Notes: generated by a model from the letters alone, not told the origin. 64,000 bases of DNA from Jiangella mangrovi (GCF_014204975.1 NZ_JACHMM010000001.1:2418001-2482000), one strand, 5' to 3'; positions 16,188-25,321 are shown, counted from the first letter of the stretch. Program-made: numbers and translations.

Positions 16188-18220
16188 CGCAGGAAGGCCG
16201 CCGCCACCCCCGCGTCGACGGGGACGTGCAGCCCGGTGGTGTGCGAGAGGTCGCCCGCGGTCAGCGCGAAGACGGCGTTGGCCACGTGTTCGGGCAGCAC
16301 CTCGCGCTTGAGCAGGGTGCGCTGGGCGTAGAACGTGCCGAGCTCGGACTCCGGCACCCCGTAGACCGCGGCCCGCTGCGCGCCCCAGCCGGCGGCGAAG
16401 ATCCCGGAGCCGCGGACCACGCCGTCGGGGTTGATGCCGTTGACCCGGATGCCGTGCTCGCCCAGTTCCGCGGCCAGCAGCCGGACCTGGTGCGCCTGGT
16501 CGGCCTTGGTGGCGCCGTAGGCGACGTTGTTCGGGCCGGCGAACACGCCGTTCTTGCTGGCGATGTAGACGATGTCGCCGCCCAGCCCCTGCTCGATCAT
16601 GACCCGGGCCGCCTCGCGTGACACCAGGAACGACCCGCGGGCCATGACGTCGTGCTGCAGGTCCCAGTCCTGAACGGTGGTCTCGAGCAGCGGCTTCGAG
16701 ATGGACAGGCCCGCGTTGTTGACCACCAGGTCGACGCCGCCGAAGGCCAGCACGGCCTGCTCGAAGGCGGCGGCGATCTGCTCCTCCGACGTGACGTCGA
16801 CGGTGACCGGCACGGCCACGTCGGTGCTCCCGATGCCGGCGGCGACGGCGGCCGCGTTCTCGCCGTTGAGGTCGGCCACGACGACGCACGCGCCCTCGGC
16901 GGCCAGCCGCTCCGCGATCGCCTTCCCGATGCCCGACCCCGCGCCCGTGACCAGCGCGACCCGGGTGGCCAGCGGCTTCGGCTTCGGCATGCGCTGCAGC
17001 TTGGCCTCTTCCAGCGACCAGTACTCGATGCGGAACTTCTCGGCCTCGTCGATCGGGGCGTACGTGGAGACGGCCTCCGCACCCCGCATGACGTTGATGG
17101 CGTTGACGTAGAACTCGCCGGCCACCCGCGCGGTCTGCGCGTCCTTGCCGAACGAGAACATCCCCACACCCGGGACCAGCACGATCGCCGGGTCGGCCCC
17201 CCGCATGGCCGGGCTGTCCGCCGTCGCGTGGCGGGAGTAGTAGGCCGCGTACTCCTCGCGGTAGGCCGCGTGCAGCTCCCGCAGCCGGGCGACGGCGTCA
17301 GCCAGCGGCGCCGTCGCGGGCAGGTCCAGCACCAGCGGGCGCACCTTGGTGCGCAGGAAGTGGTCCGGACACGACGTGCCCAGCGCCGCCAGCCGGGCCA
17401 GCTGCTCGCGCGCCAGGAACTCGAGCACGACGTCGCTGTCGGTGAAGTGCCCGACCTGCGGCTTGTCCGTCGACGCCAGGCCACGGACGACGGGGGCGAG
17501 GGCGGCCGCACGTGCGCGCCGCTCGTCAGCGGGAAGCGGGCCGAACCCGTCGACCACCGCGCCGAACGGGTCGGACTTGCCGCGCTCGGCCACGAACGAC
17601 TCCGCCGTGCGGATCATCCACAGCGAGTTCGCCTCGCACTCCTGCGACGTGGCGCCCCAGGCGGTGATGCCGTGCCCGCCGAGCACGCAGCCGACGGCCT
17701 CGGGATGAGCGGCCTTGATGGCTGCTATATCAAGACCCAGCTGGAACCCGGGCCGGCGCCACGGCACCCAGACGACCTTCTCGCCGAAGCACTCCTTCGT
17801 CAGCGCCTCGCCGTCGGCCGCCGTCGCCAGCGCGATGCCGGAGTCCGGATGCAGGTGGTCGACGTGAGGGGCGTCGACCAGGCCGTGCATGGCGGTGTCG
17901 ATGGACGGCGCCGCCCCGCCCTTGCCGTGCAGGCAGTAGTCGAACGCGGCGACCATCTCGTCCTCGCGCTCGACCCCCGGGTAGACGTCGGCCAGTGCGC
18001 GCAGCCGGTCCAGCCGCAGCGCGGCCAGCCCGGCCTCCGTCAGTGTGCCGAGGTCGCCGCCGGACCCCTTGACCCACAGCAGCTCGACCTCACCACCGGT
18101 GACGGGATCGACGGCGCCGCCCTTGGCCGACGTGTTGCCGCCGGCGTAGTTCGTGTTGCGCGGATCGGACCCGAGCCGATTGCTCCGCTCGATCAGCTCG
18201 GTCACGGTGGGGTCGGTCAT
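16184..18220 (-). CDS. rhaEW: Bifunctional rhamnulose-1-phosphate aldolase / lactaldehyde dehydrogenase
   Basis: A 678-residue fusion. Residues about 15-400 are a class II aldolase domain (NTNYAGGNTSAKG; zinc-type histidines in PHVDHLHPDS and LGGHGITAWG) that splits rhamnulose 1-phosphate into DHAP and L-lactaldehyde. Residues about 425-678 are a short-chain dehydrogenase (VTGAGSGIGKAIAERL; VVNNAGLSISKP; catalytic serine in YIASKNG; YGATK) acting on lactaldehyde. This is the RhaEW/YuxG arrangement of Gram-positive rhamnose pathways. Both active sites look intact. It overlaps rhaM by 4 bases and rhaB by 4 bases. Confidence 0.94.
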   Translation of the reverse strand: MTDPTVTELIERSNRLGSDPRNTNYAGGNTSAKGGAVDPVTGGEVELLWVKGSGGDLGTLTEAGLAALRLDRLRALADVYPGVEREDEMVAAFDYCLHGKGGAAPSIDTAMHGLVDAPHVDHLHPDSGIALATAADGEALTKECFGEKVVWVPWRRPGFQLGLDIAAIKAAHPEAVGCVLGGHGITAWGATSQECEANSLWMIRTAESFVAERGKSDPFGAVVDGFGPLPADERRARAAALAPVVRGLASTDKPQVGHFTDSDVVLEFLAREQLARLAALGTSCPDHFLRTKVRPLVLDLPATAPLADAVARLRELHAAYREEYAAYYSRHATADSPAMRGADPAIVLVPGVGMFSFGKDAQTARVAGEFYVNAINVMRGAEAVSTYAPIDEAEKFRIEYWSLEEAKLQRMPKPKPLATRVALVTGAGSGIGKAIAERLAAEGACVVVADLNGENAAAVAAGIGSTDVAVPVTVDVTSEEQIAAAFEQAVLAFGGVDLVVNNAGLSISKPLLETTVQDWDLQHDVMARGSFLVSREAARVMIEQGLGGDIVYIASKNGVFAGPNNVAYGATKADQAHQVRLLAAELGEHGIRVNGINPDGVVRGSGIFAAGWGAQRAAVYGVPESELGTFYAQRTLLKREVLPEHVANAVFALTAGDLSHTTGLHVPVDAGVAAAFLR

Positions 18221-18579
18221 CGGTCCTCATCTCGGGAGGCGTCTCGGGAGACGGTGGCCAGCTGGTCGTCGAGGTTGAACACTTCGCTGACGAGCCGCCA
18301 GTGCTCGTCCGGGCGGCCGCCGTCGGCGAACAGCAGCGCCATCTCGTCCTGCCAGCGGCGGTTGACGTCGGTGGCCTGCATGGCCGCCTGCGACGCGTCG
18401 AGGTCGTCGGACTCGACGTACCCGACCAGCAGGCCGTCGTCGCCGAGGAAGATGGAGTAGTTGCGCCAGCCGGTGTCGCGCAGCGCCCGCAGCATCTCGG
18501 GCCAGACCGCGGCGTGCCGGCGACGGTACTCGTCGAGCCGGTCGGTGCGGACCTGCGAGACGAAGCAGTAGCGCGGCAC
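18217..18579 (-). CDS. rhaM: L-rhamnose mutarotase
   Basis: A 120-residue protein of the DUF718 mutarotase family, which interconverts alpha and beta L-rhamnose anomers before isomerisation. It shows the dimeric alpha/beta barrel pattern and the conserved RRHAAVWPEM histidine, NYSIFLGDDGLLVGYVE and late RWQDEMALLF. GTG 18579 begins 2 nt... before which the isomerase stop ends, with GGGGAGCC as ribosome site. Length is slightly above the usual ~104 because of a C-terminal tail ending in an acidic cluster. Confidence 0.93.
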   Translation of the reverse strand: MPRYCFVSQVRTDRLDEYRRRHAAVWPEMLRALRDTGWRNYSIFLGDDGLLVGYVESDDLDASQAAMQATDVNRRWQDEMALLFADGGRPDEHWRLVSEVFNLDDQLATVSRDASRDEDR

Positions 18580-18581
18580 CG

Positions 18582-19748
18582 TCAGGCTCCCCAGCCGGCC
18601 TGGGCGCCGTCGGCCCGCTCGGCGCTGATGGTCTCGAAGTACCCGGAGCGCTGGTAGGCGGCGATCGGGTCGGGGTCGAGGCCCTGCTCCTCGCGCAGCG
18701 ACGCGAGCAGCGGGCGGACGTCGGTGTTGTAGGCGTCCATCAGGGCGCCGTTCGCGCCGAGCACGTCGCCGTCGGCCTGCGCCTTCGCCAGCGCGCCGGA
18801 GTCGACCAGCAGCGCCTTGGCCAGCGCCTCCTGCACGTTGAGCACCGAGCGGATGACCGCCGGGATCTTCGGCTCGATGTTGTGGCACTGGTCGAGCATG
18901 AAGTTGACCCGCGACGCCGGCTGGTGCGCGTCCTGGCTGACGATCTCGTGCAGGATGCGGAAGAGCTGGAACGGGTCCGCGGCGCCGACCATGAGGTCGT
19001 CGTCGGCGTAGAACCGGGAGTTGAAGTCGAACGCGCCCAGCCGGCCGGCGCGCAGCAGCATCATGACGATGAACTCGATGTTCGTGCCCGGCGCGTGGTG
19101 GCCGGTGTCGAGGACGACCTGCGCCTGGTCGCCGAGCGCCAGGCAGTGCGTCAGCGACGTGCCCCAGTCGGGGATGTCGGTGGCGTAGAACGCCGGCTCG
19201 AAGAACTTGTACTCCAGCAGCAGCCGGTGGTCGTCGTCGAGCGCGGCGTAGATGGTGGCGAGCGACTCGGCGAGGCGTTCCTGCCGGTCGCGCAGGGAGT
19301 CCTGGCCGGGGTAGTTGAGGCCGTCGGCCAGCCAGATCTTGAGGTCCGTGGAGCCGGTGGCGCGCAGGACGTCGATGCACTGCAGGTGGTGGTCGACGGC
19401 CTTCGCCCGGACGGCGGGGTCGGGGTTGGCCAGCGAGCCGAGCTTGTAGTCGTCGTCCTGGAAGACGTTGCTGTTGATGGCGCCGATCTCGACCCCGAGG
19501 TCGCGGGCGTGCCGGGCGAGGGCGGCGAAGTCGTCGACGAGGTCCCACGGGATGTGCAGCGAGACGCGCGGCGCCGCGCCGGTGTAGCGGTGCACCTGGG
19601 CGGCGTCGGCGATCTTCTCGAACGGGTCGCGGGGCACTCCGGGCTGGCCGAACACCTTGAACCGGGTGCCGGAGTTGGCGAACGCCCAGGAGGCGGTCTC
19701 GACGCCCAACGCGCGGACCGTGGCCTTCACCTCGTCGTGCGTCCTCAT
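18582..19748 (-). CDS. rhaI: L-rhamnose isomerase
   Basis: A 388-residue TIM-barrel sugar isomerase converting L-rhamnose to L-rhamnulose, of the Pseudomonas stutzeri/Gram-positive type rather than E. coli RhaA. Metal ligands are expected in LLLEYKFFEPAFYATDIPDW, LDTGHHAPGTNIEF and FDFNSRFYADDDLMVGAADP. ATG 19748 has AGGAGG 4 nt upstream. First gene of the operon, divergent from the LacI regulator, with a LacI-type operator 14 bp before the start. No sugar transporter is encoded alongside. Confidence 0.95.
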   Translation of the reverse strand: MRTHDEVKATVRALGVETASWAFANSGTRFKVFGQPGVPRDPFEKIADAAQVHRYTGAAPRVSLHIPWDLVDDFAALARHARDLGVEIGAINSNVFQDDDYKLGSLANPDPAVRAKAVDHHLQCIDVLRATGSTDLKIWLADGLNYPGQDSLRDRQERLAESLATIYAALDDDHRLLLEYKFFEPAFYATDIPDWGTSLTHCLALGDQAQVVLDTGHHAPGTNIEFIVMMLLRAGRLGAFDFNSRFYADDDLMVGAADPFQLFRILHEIVSQDAHQPASRVNFMLDQCHNIEPKIPAVIRSVLNVQEALAKALLVDSGALAKAQADGDVLGANGALMDAYNTDVRPLLASLREEQGLDPDPIAAYQRSGYFETISAERADGAQAGWGA

Positions 19749-19761
19749 GCCGCCTCCTGTT

Positions 19762-19773
19762 TGAACCGATTCA
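19762..19773. promoter_or_regulatory. LacI-type operator in the rhaI/lacI intergenic region
   Basis: TGAACCGATTCA has arms TGAA/TTCA around a CG centre, the usual LacI-family form TGAANCGNTTCA. It lies between divergent rhaI and its regulator, immediately upstream of the rhaI ribosome site, a position suited to repression of the operon. Confidence 0.72.
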
Positions 19774-19862
19774 GTGATGCGGTCAAGCTACGCCGTCCGG
19801 CCGCGGCGCGTCAACCGGCGGGGGCGGCGTTCAGACCCGCCGCCAGCCGGTAAGCTGCGCCG

Positions 19863-20873
19863 ATGGCAGGAGCCCCGAACATTCGCGAGGTGGCGACGCG
19901 GGCCGGTGTCTCGGTCGGGACGGTGTCCAACGTCCTCAACCGTCCCGAGCTCGTGGCCGAGCCCACCCGCGACCGCGTCTATGCCGCCATCGAGGAACTG
20001 GGCTTCGTCCGCAACGACTCCGCCCGGCAACTGCGCGTCGGCCGCAGCCGCACCCTCGGCCTCGTCGTGCTGGACGTCGCCAACCCGTTCTTCACCGACG
20101 TCGCCCGCGGCGTCGAGGACACCGCCAACCAGCACGGCCTCGCCGTCATCCTCTGCAACACCGACGAGGACCCGCGCAAGGAGGCCTCGCATCTCGACCT
20201 GCTCGCCGAGATGCGCGTGCAGGGCGTGCTGATCAACCCCATCGACACCGACGGTCGCATCGCCGCGCTGCGCGGCCGCGGCACCCCCGTGGTGCTGTTC
20301 GACCGGCTCGGCGACCCCGACACCGAGTGCTCGGTCGCCGTCGACGACGTACTGGGCGGGCGACTGGCGGCGACGCACCTCGTCGAGACGGGCCACCGCA
20401 CCATCCTGTTCGTCGGCGGGCCGCTGACGCTGCGGCAGGTGCAGGAGCGCCACGAGGGCGCGTCGTCGGTCGTGTCGGCGACGGACGGCGCCGTCACCAT
20501 GGACGTCCTGACGACGACGGCGCTCAACGTGGCGGCCGGGCGGGCGGCCGGTGACCGGATCGCGGCGACGGCGTCGGCGGGCGGCCTGCCGTCGGCGATC
20601 TTCTGTGCGAACGACCTGCTGGCACTGGGCGTGCTGCAGGCGCTGACACACGCCGGCATCCGGGTGCCGGCCGACGTCGCGATCGTCGGCTACGACGACA
20701 TCGACTTCGCGGCGGCCGCGGCGGTGCCGCTGACCTCCGTGCGCCAGCCGCGGCAGCTGCTCGGCCGGACGGCGGCGGAGCTGCTGCTCGCGGAGACACT
20801 GGAGGAGCAGCACGTGCACCGCCAGGTCGTGTTCGAGCCCGAGCTGATCGTCCGCGACTCGTCGTCGGCGTAA
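19863..20873 (+). CDS. LacI family regulator, probable rhamnose repressor
   Basis: A 336-residue LacI/GalR protein. The N-terminal HTH is NIREVATRAGVSVGTVSNVL, followed by the hinge helix region SARQLRVGRSRTLGLVV. The remainder is a periplasmic-binding-protein-like sensor domain ending with CANDLLALGVLQAL and VPLTSVRQP. ATG 19863 lies 6 nt after TAAGCT with no ribosome site, so a leaderless mRNA is likely. Divergent position and the shared operator make it the probable repressor of rhaI-rhaM-rhaEW-rhaB; rhamnose or a phosphorylated product would be the inducer. Confidence 0.9.
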   Translation: MAGAPNIREVATRAGVSVGTVSNVLNRPELVAEPTRDRVYAAIEELGFVRNDSARQLRVGRSRTLGLVVLDVANPFFTDVARGVEDTANQHGLAVILCNTDEDPRKEASHLDLLAEMRVQGVLINPIDTDGRIAALRGRGTPVVLFDRLGDPDTECSVAVDDVLGGRLAATHLVETGHRTILFVGGPLTLRQVQERHEGASSVVSATDGAVTMDVLTTTALNVAAGRAAGDRIAATASAGGLPSAIFCANDLLALGVLQALTHAGIRVPADVAIVGYDDIDFAAAAAVPLTSVRQPRQLLGRTAAELLLAETLEEQHVHRQVVFEPELIVRDSSSA

Positions 20874-20892
20874 GCGGTGGCGGGGTTGGTTT

Positions 20893-21025
20893 CCCGTCCC
20901 CCTGCTGCCCATTCTCTTAGCCCCGGACGCGCGCCTCAAGCGGACCGGCGGGCGCGGGGCGCCCTGGGGGTCCGCTTGACCCGCACGTCCGGGGCCTAAG
21001 AACGGGCAGTTATCAGGGGGACGGG
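20893..21025. repeat. 133-nt giant inverted repeat
   Basis: The left arm (20893-20946) and right arm (20969-21025) pair over about 54 bases with only small bulges and a few mismatches. Near-identical blocks are CCCGTCCCCCTG, CTGCCC, TTCT, TTAG, CCCCGGACG and TCAAGCGGACC. The 22-nt centre contains its own perfect 6-bp repeat (GGGCGC/GCGCCC, 20950-20964). No open frame spans it. It is far longer than a terminator needs, so a transposed palindromic element or a structured RNA are both possible. Confidence 0.75.
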
Positions 21026-21116
21026 GGGAGTCTGGCGACGGGTGGGGCGTCCTGGCGGGCTGCGGTCTGGTGTGGTGTCCGCGATGTGGGATTTCGGGGT
21101 GTTTTCTGGGCCGCCC

Positions 21117-21176
21117 ACCACGTTTACCCGAGCCTCATCACGCCTGCAATCATGTTGGGGCTCGGGTAATCGTGGT
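21117..21176. repeat. 60-nt inverted repeat with 18-bp arms
   Basis: The left arm (21117-21134) and right arm (21159-21176) match over 18 bp with one mismatch, core TTACCCGAGCC / GGCTCGGGTAA, around a 24-nt loop. It follows the 133-nt hairpin by 91 bases in the same convergent intergenic region. Confidence 0.7.
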
Positions 21177-21277
21177 GATGTAGCGGATCGTTGATGATCA
21201 TCGCTGTCCACAGCCCGGCAAACGGGGCGAAACGGGGAGCCGACCTCATCCCCCCATCAAACCTCAGACTCCCCGGG

Positions 21278-22216
21278 TTACTCGTCCTCGACGATGGCCT
21301 GGATCTCGGCGACCGGGATGGGGGTGTCCTCCCACGGGGTCTCGAAGACCGCCGGCGCACCGTCGATCTCCATGACCTCGCCGTTGAGCTCGAACCGGAC
21401 CGTGTAGACCAGTCGCGCCTGGCCGGCGTACGCGGGGTCGCCGTCGACCGTCGCGGTGCCGTTGACCGACGCCTTCTCGTACACGTAGGTGCAGGCGTCG
21501 CTCTGGGTAACCGAGAACGGGCAGTTCAGCGTCGACGAGCCGTCGCCGGGCTGCACCTCGAGCCGCTCGGGCGTCGCGATGGCCACCAGGCCGGCCGCGG
21601 AGGTGCCGGTGAGCTCGGCGTCCGAGGCGCCGTCGGCCCAGTACCAGGTGTCGAGCGTGACGTAGCTCCGCGCCGGCGGGTTGAACGCGAGGTCGAAGTC
21701 GGGCGCGACCAGCTGGCCGAAGGCCTGGATGGCCTCCTGCTCCCAGTTGATGACGTCCTCGGGCGGCTCGAGCCACATGTTCTCGTAGATGACGACGTCT
21801 TCCTCGGGCGGCTGCGTGAAGCACGTGAGCACGGCGTAGACGGCGTCGTCGGGCGTGCCGGCCGGCTTCTCGGGCCAGTCGTCGGGCGTGGGGGCCGTGG
21901 GCGGCGGGCTGTAGACGTAGCAGCTGAGGTCGCCGTCGCAGTAGGACCAGTCGTAGTTGAAGATGTCCTCGCGGCCCAGGTAGCACTCGGGCTCGGTGCT
22001 GCCGCCGTCGTCGCCACCGCTGCCGCCGTCGTCACCGTCATCGCCGCCGTCGTCGCCGGTGCAGGTGTTGACGTAGTCCCACACTCCGGGGCTGGTCTCG
22101 ACGTACTGCAGGCAGTCGTCGGCGGCCGCGGGGGACACCTGCACGAGGGTGATGACGGTGGTCCCCACCAGGGTGACGGCCGCCAGGAGGAGGCGCGCGA
22201 GCCGGCGCGTCAGCAT
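21278..22216 (-). CDS. Secreted cysteine-containing protein of unknown function
   Basis: A 312-residue exported protein that I do not recognise. It has an N-terminal signal peptide (LARLLLAAVTLVGTTVITLV, cleavage near SPAAADD), an Asp/Gly-rich linker (DDGGDDGDDGGSGGDDGG) flanked by cysteines, then a folded region with further cysteines (CYLGRE, YCDGDLSCYV, LTCFTQPP, LNCPF, DACTY) likely to form disulfides. There is no membrane anchor or sortase signal. ATG 22216 overlaps the upstream lipoprotein gene by 7 bases, so the two are probably one operon and may work together at the cell surface. Confidence 0.75.
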   Translation of the reverse strand: MLTRRLARLLLAAVTLVGTTVITLVQVSPAAADDCLQYVETSPGVWDYVNTCTGDDGGDDGDDGGSGGDDGGSTEPECYLGREDIFNYDWSYCDGDLSCYVYSPPPTAPTPDDWPEKPAGTPDDAVYAVLTCFTQPPEEDVVIYENMWLEPPEDVINWEQEAIQAFGQLVAPDFDLAFNPPARSYVTLDTWYWADGASDAELTGTSAAGLVAIATPERLEVQPGDGSSTLNCPFSVTQSDACTYVYEKASVNGTATVDGDPAYAGQARLVYTVRFELNGEVMEIDGAPAVFETPWEDTPIPVAEIQAIVEDE

Positions 22217-22758
22217 GAGGTGTCGCCTTCCACTTCGATGGGGTCGCCGATGAGCCAGGCGTCGTTCAGCAGGAGGACCTGGAACTCGACCGGGTAGACG
22301 GTCGGCTTGTCGGGGTTGACCGGCAGCGGCTCGCCGTCCTGGGTGCCCACCCACGCGCTGTCGTCGACGCACGACGTGACGGTGCCCCGATCGCCGTCGA
22401 TCGAAACCGTGGTGTCGTACACACGCGGCTCGCCGGTGAACTGGATGCCCTCGTCCTCATAAGTGCGCGCCGTCTGCAGGTGCAGCGCGATGGTGGACTC
22501 CATGGCCACACCCGCGAACGCGTCGGGGCTGGAGTCGGGCCCGTTGACCGAGGCGATGCGGGCGTCCCAGTAGCGCTGGTAGACGTCGAGGACTGCCGCC
22601 TCGGCGTCGGCCCCGGTGGGGGCAGTGGTGGGCTCCTGGGTGGGCGCGGCGGTGGGGGTGTCGTCGAGACCGGCCGGCTCCTCGCCCGCGGACGAGCACG
22701 CGGACAGCACCGCGACGGCGGCCAGGACGGCCAGTGAACGCGGCAGGATCGGGGACAT
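22210..22758 (-). CDS. Putative lipoprotein
   Basis: A 182-residue protein with a lipoprotein signal peptide: SLAVLAAVAVLSAC ends in a lipobox (LSAC), so it would be tethered to the outer face of the membrane. A Thr/Pro-rich linker (TPTAAPTQEPTTAPTG) follows, then a compact domain of about 130 residues (DVYQRYWDARIASVNG; VSIDGDRGTVTSCVDDSAW) with the look of a nuclear-transport-factor-2-like fold. In-frame starts at GTG 22785 or ATG 22797 are also possible. It precedes, and overlaps, the secreted cysteine-containing protein gene. Ligand unknown. Confidence 0.8.
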   Translation of the reverse strand: MSPILPRSLAVLAAVAVLSACSSAGEEPAGLDDTPTAAPTQEPTTAPTGADAEAAVLDVYQRYWDARIASVNGPDSSPDAFAGVAMESTIALHLQTARTYEDEGIQFTGEPRVYDTTVSIDGDRGTVTSCVDDSAWVGTQDGEPLPVNPDKPTVYPVEFQVLLLNDAWLIGDPIEVEGDTSC

Positions 22759-22956
22759 CGGCCGTGGGGGGCGGGTCCAGGTCACACCCTTGACCATAAC
22801 GGAGCCCACTGACGACGTGTCACGAATGCATCTCGGCGCCCAGAGCCATTGACGCCCGGCACCGGTCGCGACCAGCCTGTGCGGTGGCGTATGCCCTCCG
22901 TTCACCCATCGGAGGTAGCGTCGCCGCCGTCTATCTGCGAAGCAGGGGGTATGAAT

Positions 22957-25296
22957 ATGCGCCTGAACAGGCGTTTCCATCGTTCCCTGGGCGCTGCGGC
23001 CGCCCTGGGTCTCGCGGGAGTCGGCCTCAGCGCCGTACCCGCCCAGGCGGCCGAGGTCCAGATCGACATCCTCGCCACCAATGACTTCCACGGCCGCATC
23101 GAGCAGGACGGGCAGGCCGCGGGCGCCGCTGTGCTGGCCGGTGCCGTCGAGTCCCTGCGGGCCGAGAACCCGAACACGGTGTTCGCGGCGGCGGGTGACC
23201 TCATCGGGGCGTCCACGTTCACCTCGTTCATCCAGCAGGACAACCCGACCATCGACGCGCTCAGCGCCGCCGGCCTGGATGTCAGCGCGGTCGGCAACCA
23301 CGAGTTCGACCAGGGCTACTGCGACCTCATCGACCGCGTCATCCCGCGCGCGGACTGGGAGTACATCGGCGCGAACGTCACCGTGGCCGACGGCGCCGAC
23401 ACCGGCTGCGACACCGACACCGAGATCGCGCCCACCTGGACCGAGGAGCTCGGCGGCGTCACCGTCGGCTTCGTCGGAGCCGTCACCGAGCACCTGCCCG
23501 AGCTGGTCAGCCCCAGCGGCATCGCGGCGCTCGAGGTCGGTGACATCGTCGAGGCCACCAACGAGTCGGCCGCCCAGCTGAAGGCCGACGGCGCCGACAT
23601 CGTCGTCCTGCTCGTGCACGAGGGCGCGGCCACCACCGCCGTCGAGTCGGCCACCGACCCCGACAGCGACTTCGGCGCGATCGTCAACGGCGTCAGCGCC
23701 GACGTCGACGCCATCGTCTCCGGCCACACGCACCTCGCCTACAACCACAGCATCGAGGTCCCGGAGTGGGCCGGCCGCGAGGTCACCACCCGCCCGGTCG
23801 TGAGCGCCGGCCAGTACGGCTTCAACCTCAACAAGATCAGCTTCACCTGGGACACCGAGGCCAACGAGGGCGCCGGCGCCGTGGTCGGGGTCGAGTCCGA
23901 GATCCTGCCGCTGACCATCGAGAACGACGAGGGCGACTTCGTCCCGAACCCGATCTACCCGGTCGACGGTCCGAATGCCACGGAGGTGTCGGGCATCGTC
24001 GCGGCGGCGGTGGACGAGGCCGAGGAGCTGGGTGCGCAGAAGCTCGGCGACATCACCGCCGACTTCTTCCGCGCGAGCCAGAACGCGACCGAGGACAACG
24101 CGAACCCGGAGAACCGCGGCGGCGAGTCGCCGCTGGGCAACTTCGTCGCGGACGTCCAGCTCGCGGCGGCCCAGGTGACCGATCCGGAGACCCAGATCGC
24201 GTTCATGAACCCGGGCGGCCTGCGCGCCGACCTCACCTACGCCAGCGACGGCGAGAACGACCCGGACGGCAACGTCACCTACCAGGAGGCGGCGCTGGTC
24301 CAGCCGTTCGCCAACACCCTGGTGACGACGACGCTGACCGGCGAGCAGATCGACCAGGTGCTCGAAGAGCAGTGGCAGCCCGAGGGCGCCGCGCGGCCGG
24401 AGCTGAAGCTCGGAGTCTCGGCCGGCCTGACCTACACGTTCGACCCGGCCGCCGCGGCGGGCGCGCGTGTCACCTCCGTCGAGCTCGACGGCGTTCCGCT
24501 CGACCCGGCCGGTGAGTACCGCGTCGTGGTGAACTCGTTCCTCGCGTCCGGCGGCGACAACTTCGCCACGCTGGCGCAGGGCTCGAACCCGTCCGACAGC
24601 GGCCAGATCGACCTTCAGAGCATGGTCGACTACCTCGGCGCCAACTCGCCGGCATCGCCCGACTACGCGCAGCGCTCGGTGGGCGTCACCTGGGTCTCCG
24701 ACCCGGCCGCCGTGTACACGCCGGGCGACGAGATCGCCGTCGACCTGTCGTCGCTGCTGTTCAGCCACGGCGAGCCGGCCGACGCCACCGCGACGGTGAC
24801 GCTCGGCGGCGTCGAGGTCGGCACCGTCGACGTCGACCCGGCCATCGTCGACACCACCGACCTGGTCGGCCGCGCGGAGGTCCGGGTGACGGTTCCCGAG
24901 ACGCTGGCCGCCGGGGCCAAGGCGGCCGAGGAGTCGGCGCTGGTCGTCGAGCTGGCCGAGACCGGCACCACGGTCACGCTGCCGATCACACTCGACCTGG
25001 GCGACGACGGCACCGACGACGGCGGCGACGAGAACGGGACCGACGACGGCACCGAGAACGGTGCGGACAACGGGACCGACGACGGCGCTGACGACGGTGG
25101 CGCCGACGACGGTGACGACAACGGCGCCGACAACGGGACCGACGACGGCGGCGAGCTGCCCGACACCGGTTCGTCCGGCGTCATCTGGTGGGTCATCGGC
25201 GGCGTCGCGGTGCTCGCCATCGGCGGCGCGCTGTTCGCCGTCTCGCGGCGCAAGGGCAGCGCGCCCGACGGCGGTGCCGGCGGCTCGGCGGCCTGA
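22957..25296 (+). CDS. Sortase-anchored 5'-nucleotidase / metallophosphatase
   Basis: A 779-residue wall-anchored enzyme. After a signal peptide (ending PAQAAEV), residues about 35-300 are the calcineurin-like phosphoesterase domain with metal motifs LATNDFHGR, AAGDLIG, GNHEFDQG and VSGHTHLAYNH. Residues about 340-570 are the 5'-nucleotidase C-terminal domain (MNPGGLRADL; LASGGDNFATLAQG). An extra beta domain and an Asp/Gly/Asn-rich stalk of about 50 residues follow, then LPDTG, a membrane helix and RRK. ATG 22957 has AGGGGG 7 nt upstream; ATG 22951 is too close. Expected to hydrolyse extracellular nucleotides. A nuclease gene follows. Confidence 0.93.
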   Translation: MRLNRRFHRSLGAAAALGLAGVGLSAVPAQAAEVQIDILATNDFHGRIEQDGQAAGAAVLAGAVESLRAENPNTVFAAAGDLIGASTFTSFIQQDNPTIDALSAAGLDVSAVGNHEFDQGYCDLIDRVIPRADWEYIGANVTVADGADTGCDTDTEIAPTWTEELGGVTVGFVGAVTEHLPELVSPSGIAALEVGDIVEATNESAAQLKADGADIVVLLVHEGAATTAVESATDPDSDFGAIVNGVSADVDAIVSGHTHLAYNHSIEVPEWAGREVTTRPVVSAGQYGFNLNKISFTWDTEANEGAGAVVGVESEILPLTIENDEGDFVPNPIYPVDGPNATEVSGIVAAAVDEAEELGAQKLGDITADFFRASQNATEDNANPENRGGESPLGNFVADVQLAAAQVTDPETQIAFMNPGGLRADLTYASDGENDPDGNVTYQEAALVQPFANTLVTTTLTGEQIDQVLEEQWQPEGAARPELKLGVSAGLTYTFDPAAAAGARVTSVELDGVPLDPAGEYRVVVNSFLASGGDNFATLAQGSNPSDSGQIDLQSMVDYLGANSPASPDYAQRSVGVTWVSDPAAVYTPGDEIAVDLSSLLFSHGEPADATATVTLGGVEVGTVDVDPAIVDTTDLVGRAEVRVTVPETLAAGAKAAEESALVVELAETGTTVTLPITLDLGDDGTDDGGDENGTDDGTENGADNGTDDGADDGGADDGDDNGADNGTDDGGELPDTGSSGVIWWVIGGVAVLAIGGALFAVSRRKGSAPDGGAGGSAA

Positions 25297-25321
25297 CCAC
25301 CGACACGCATCGCGCATGACG

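Larger units (their letters stand above)
20874..21277. other. Intergenic region between convergent genes, carrying two long hairpins
   Basis: About 400 bases separate the LacI gene end from the end of the secreted protein gene on the other strand. Two large inverted repeats (listed separately) fill much of it. In the rest I see only a G-rich stretch (21026-21116) and an unremarkable 100-base tail; no ribosome site with a plausible open frame was seen. Confidence 0.6.
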
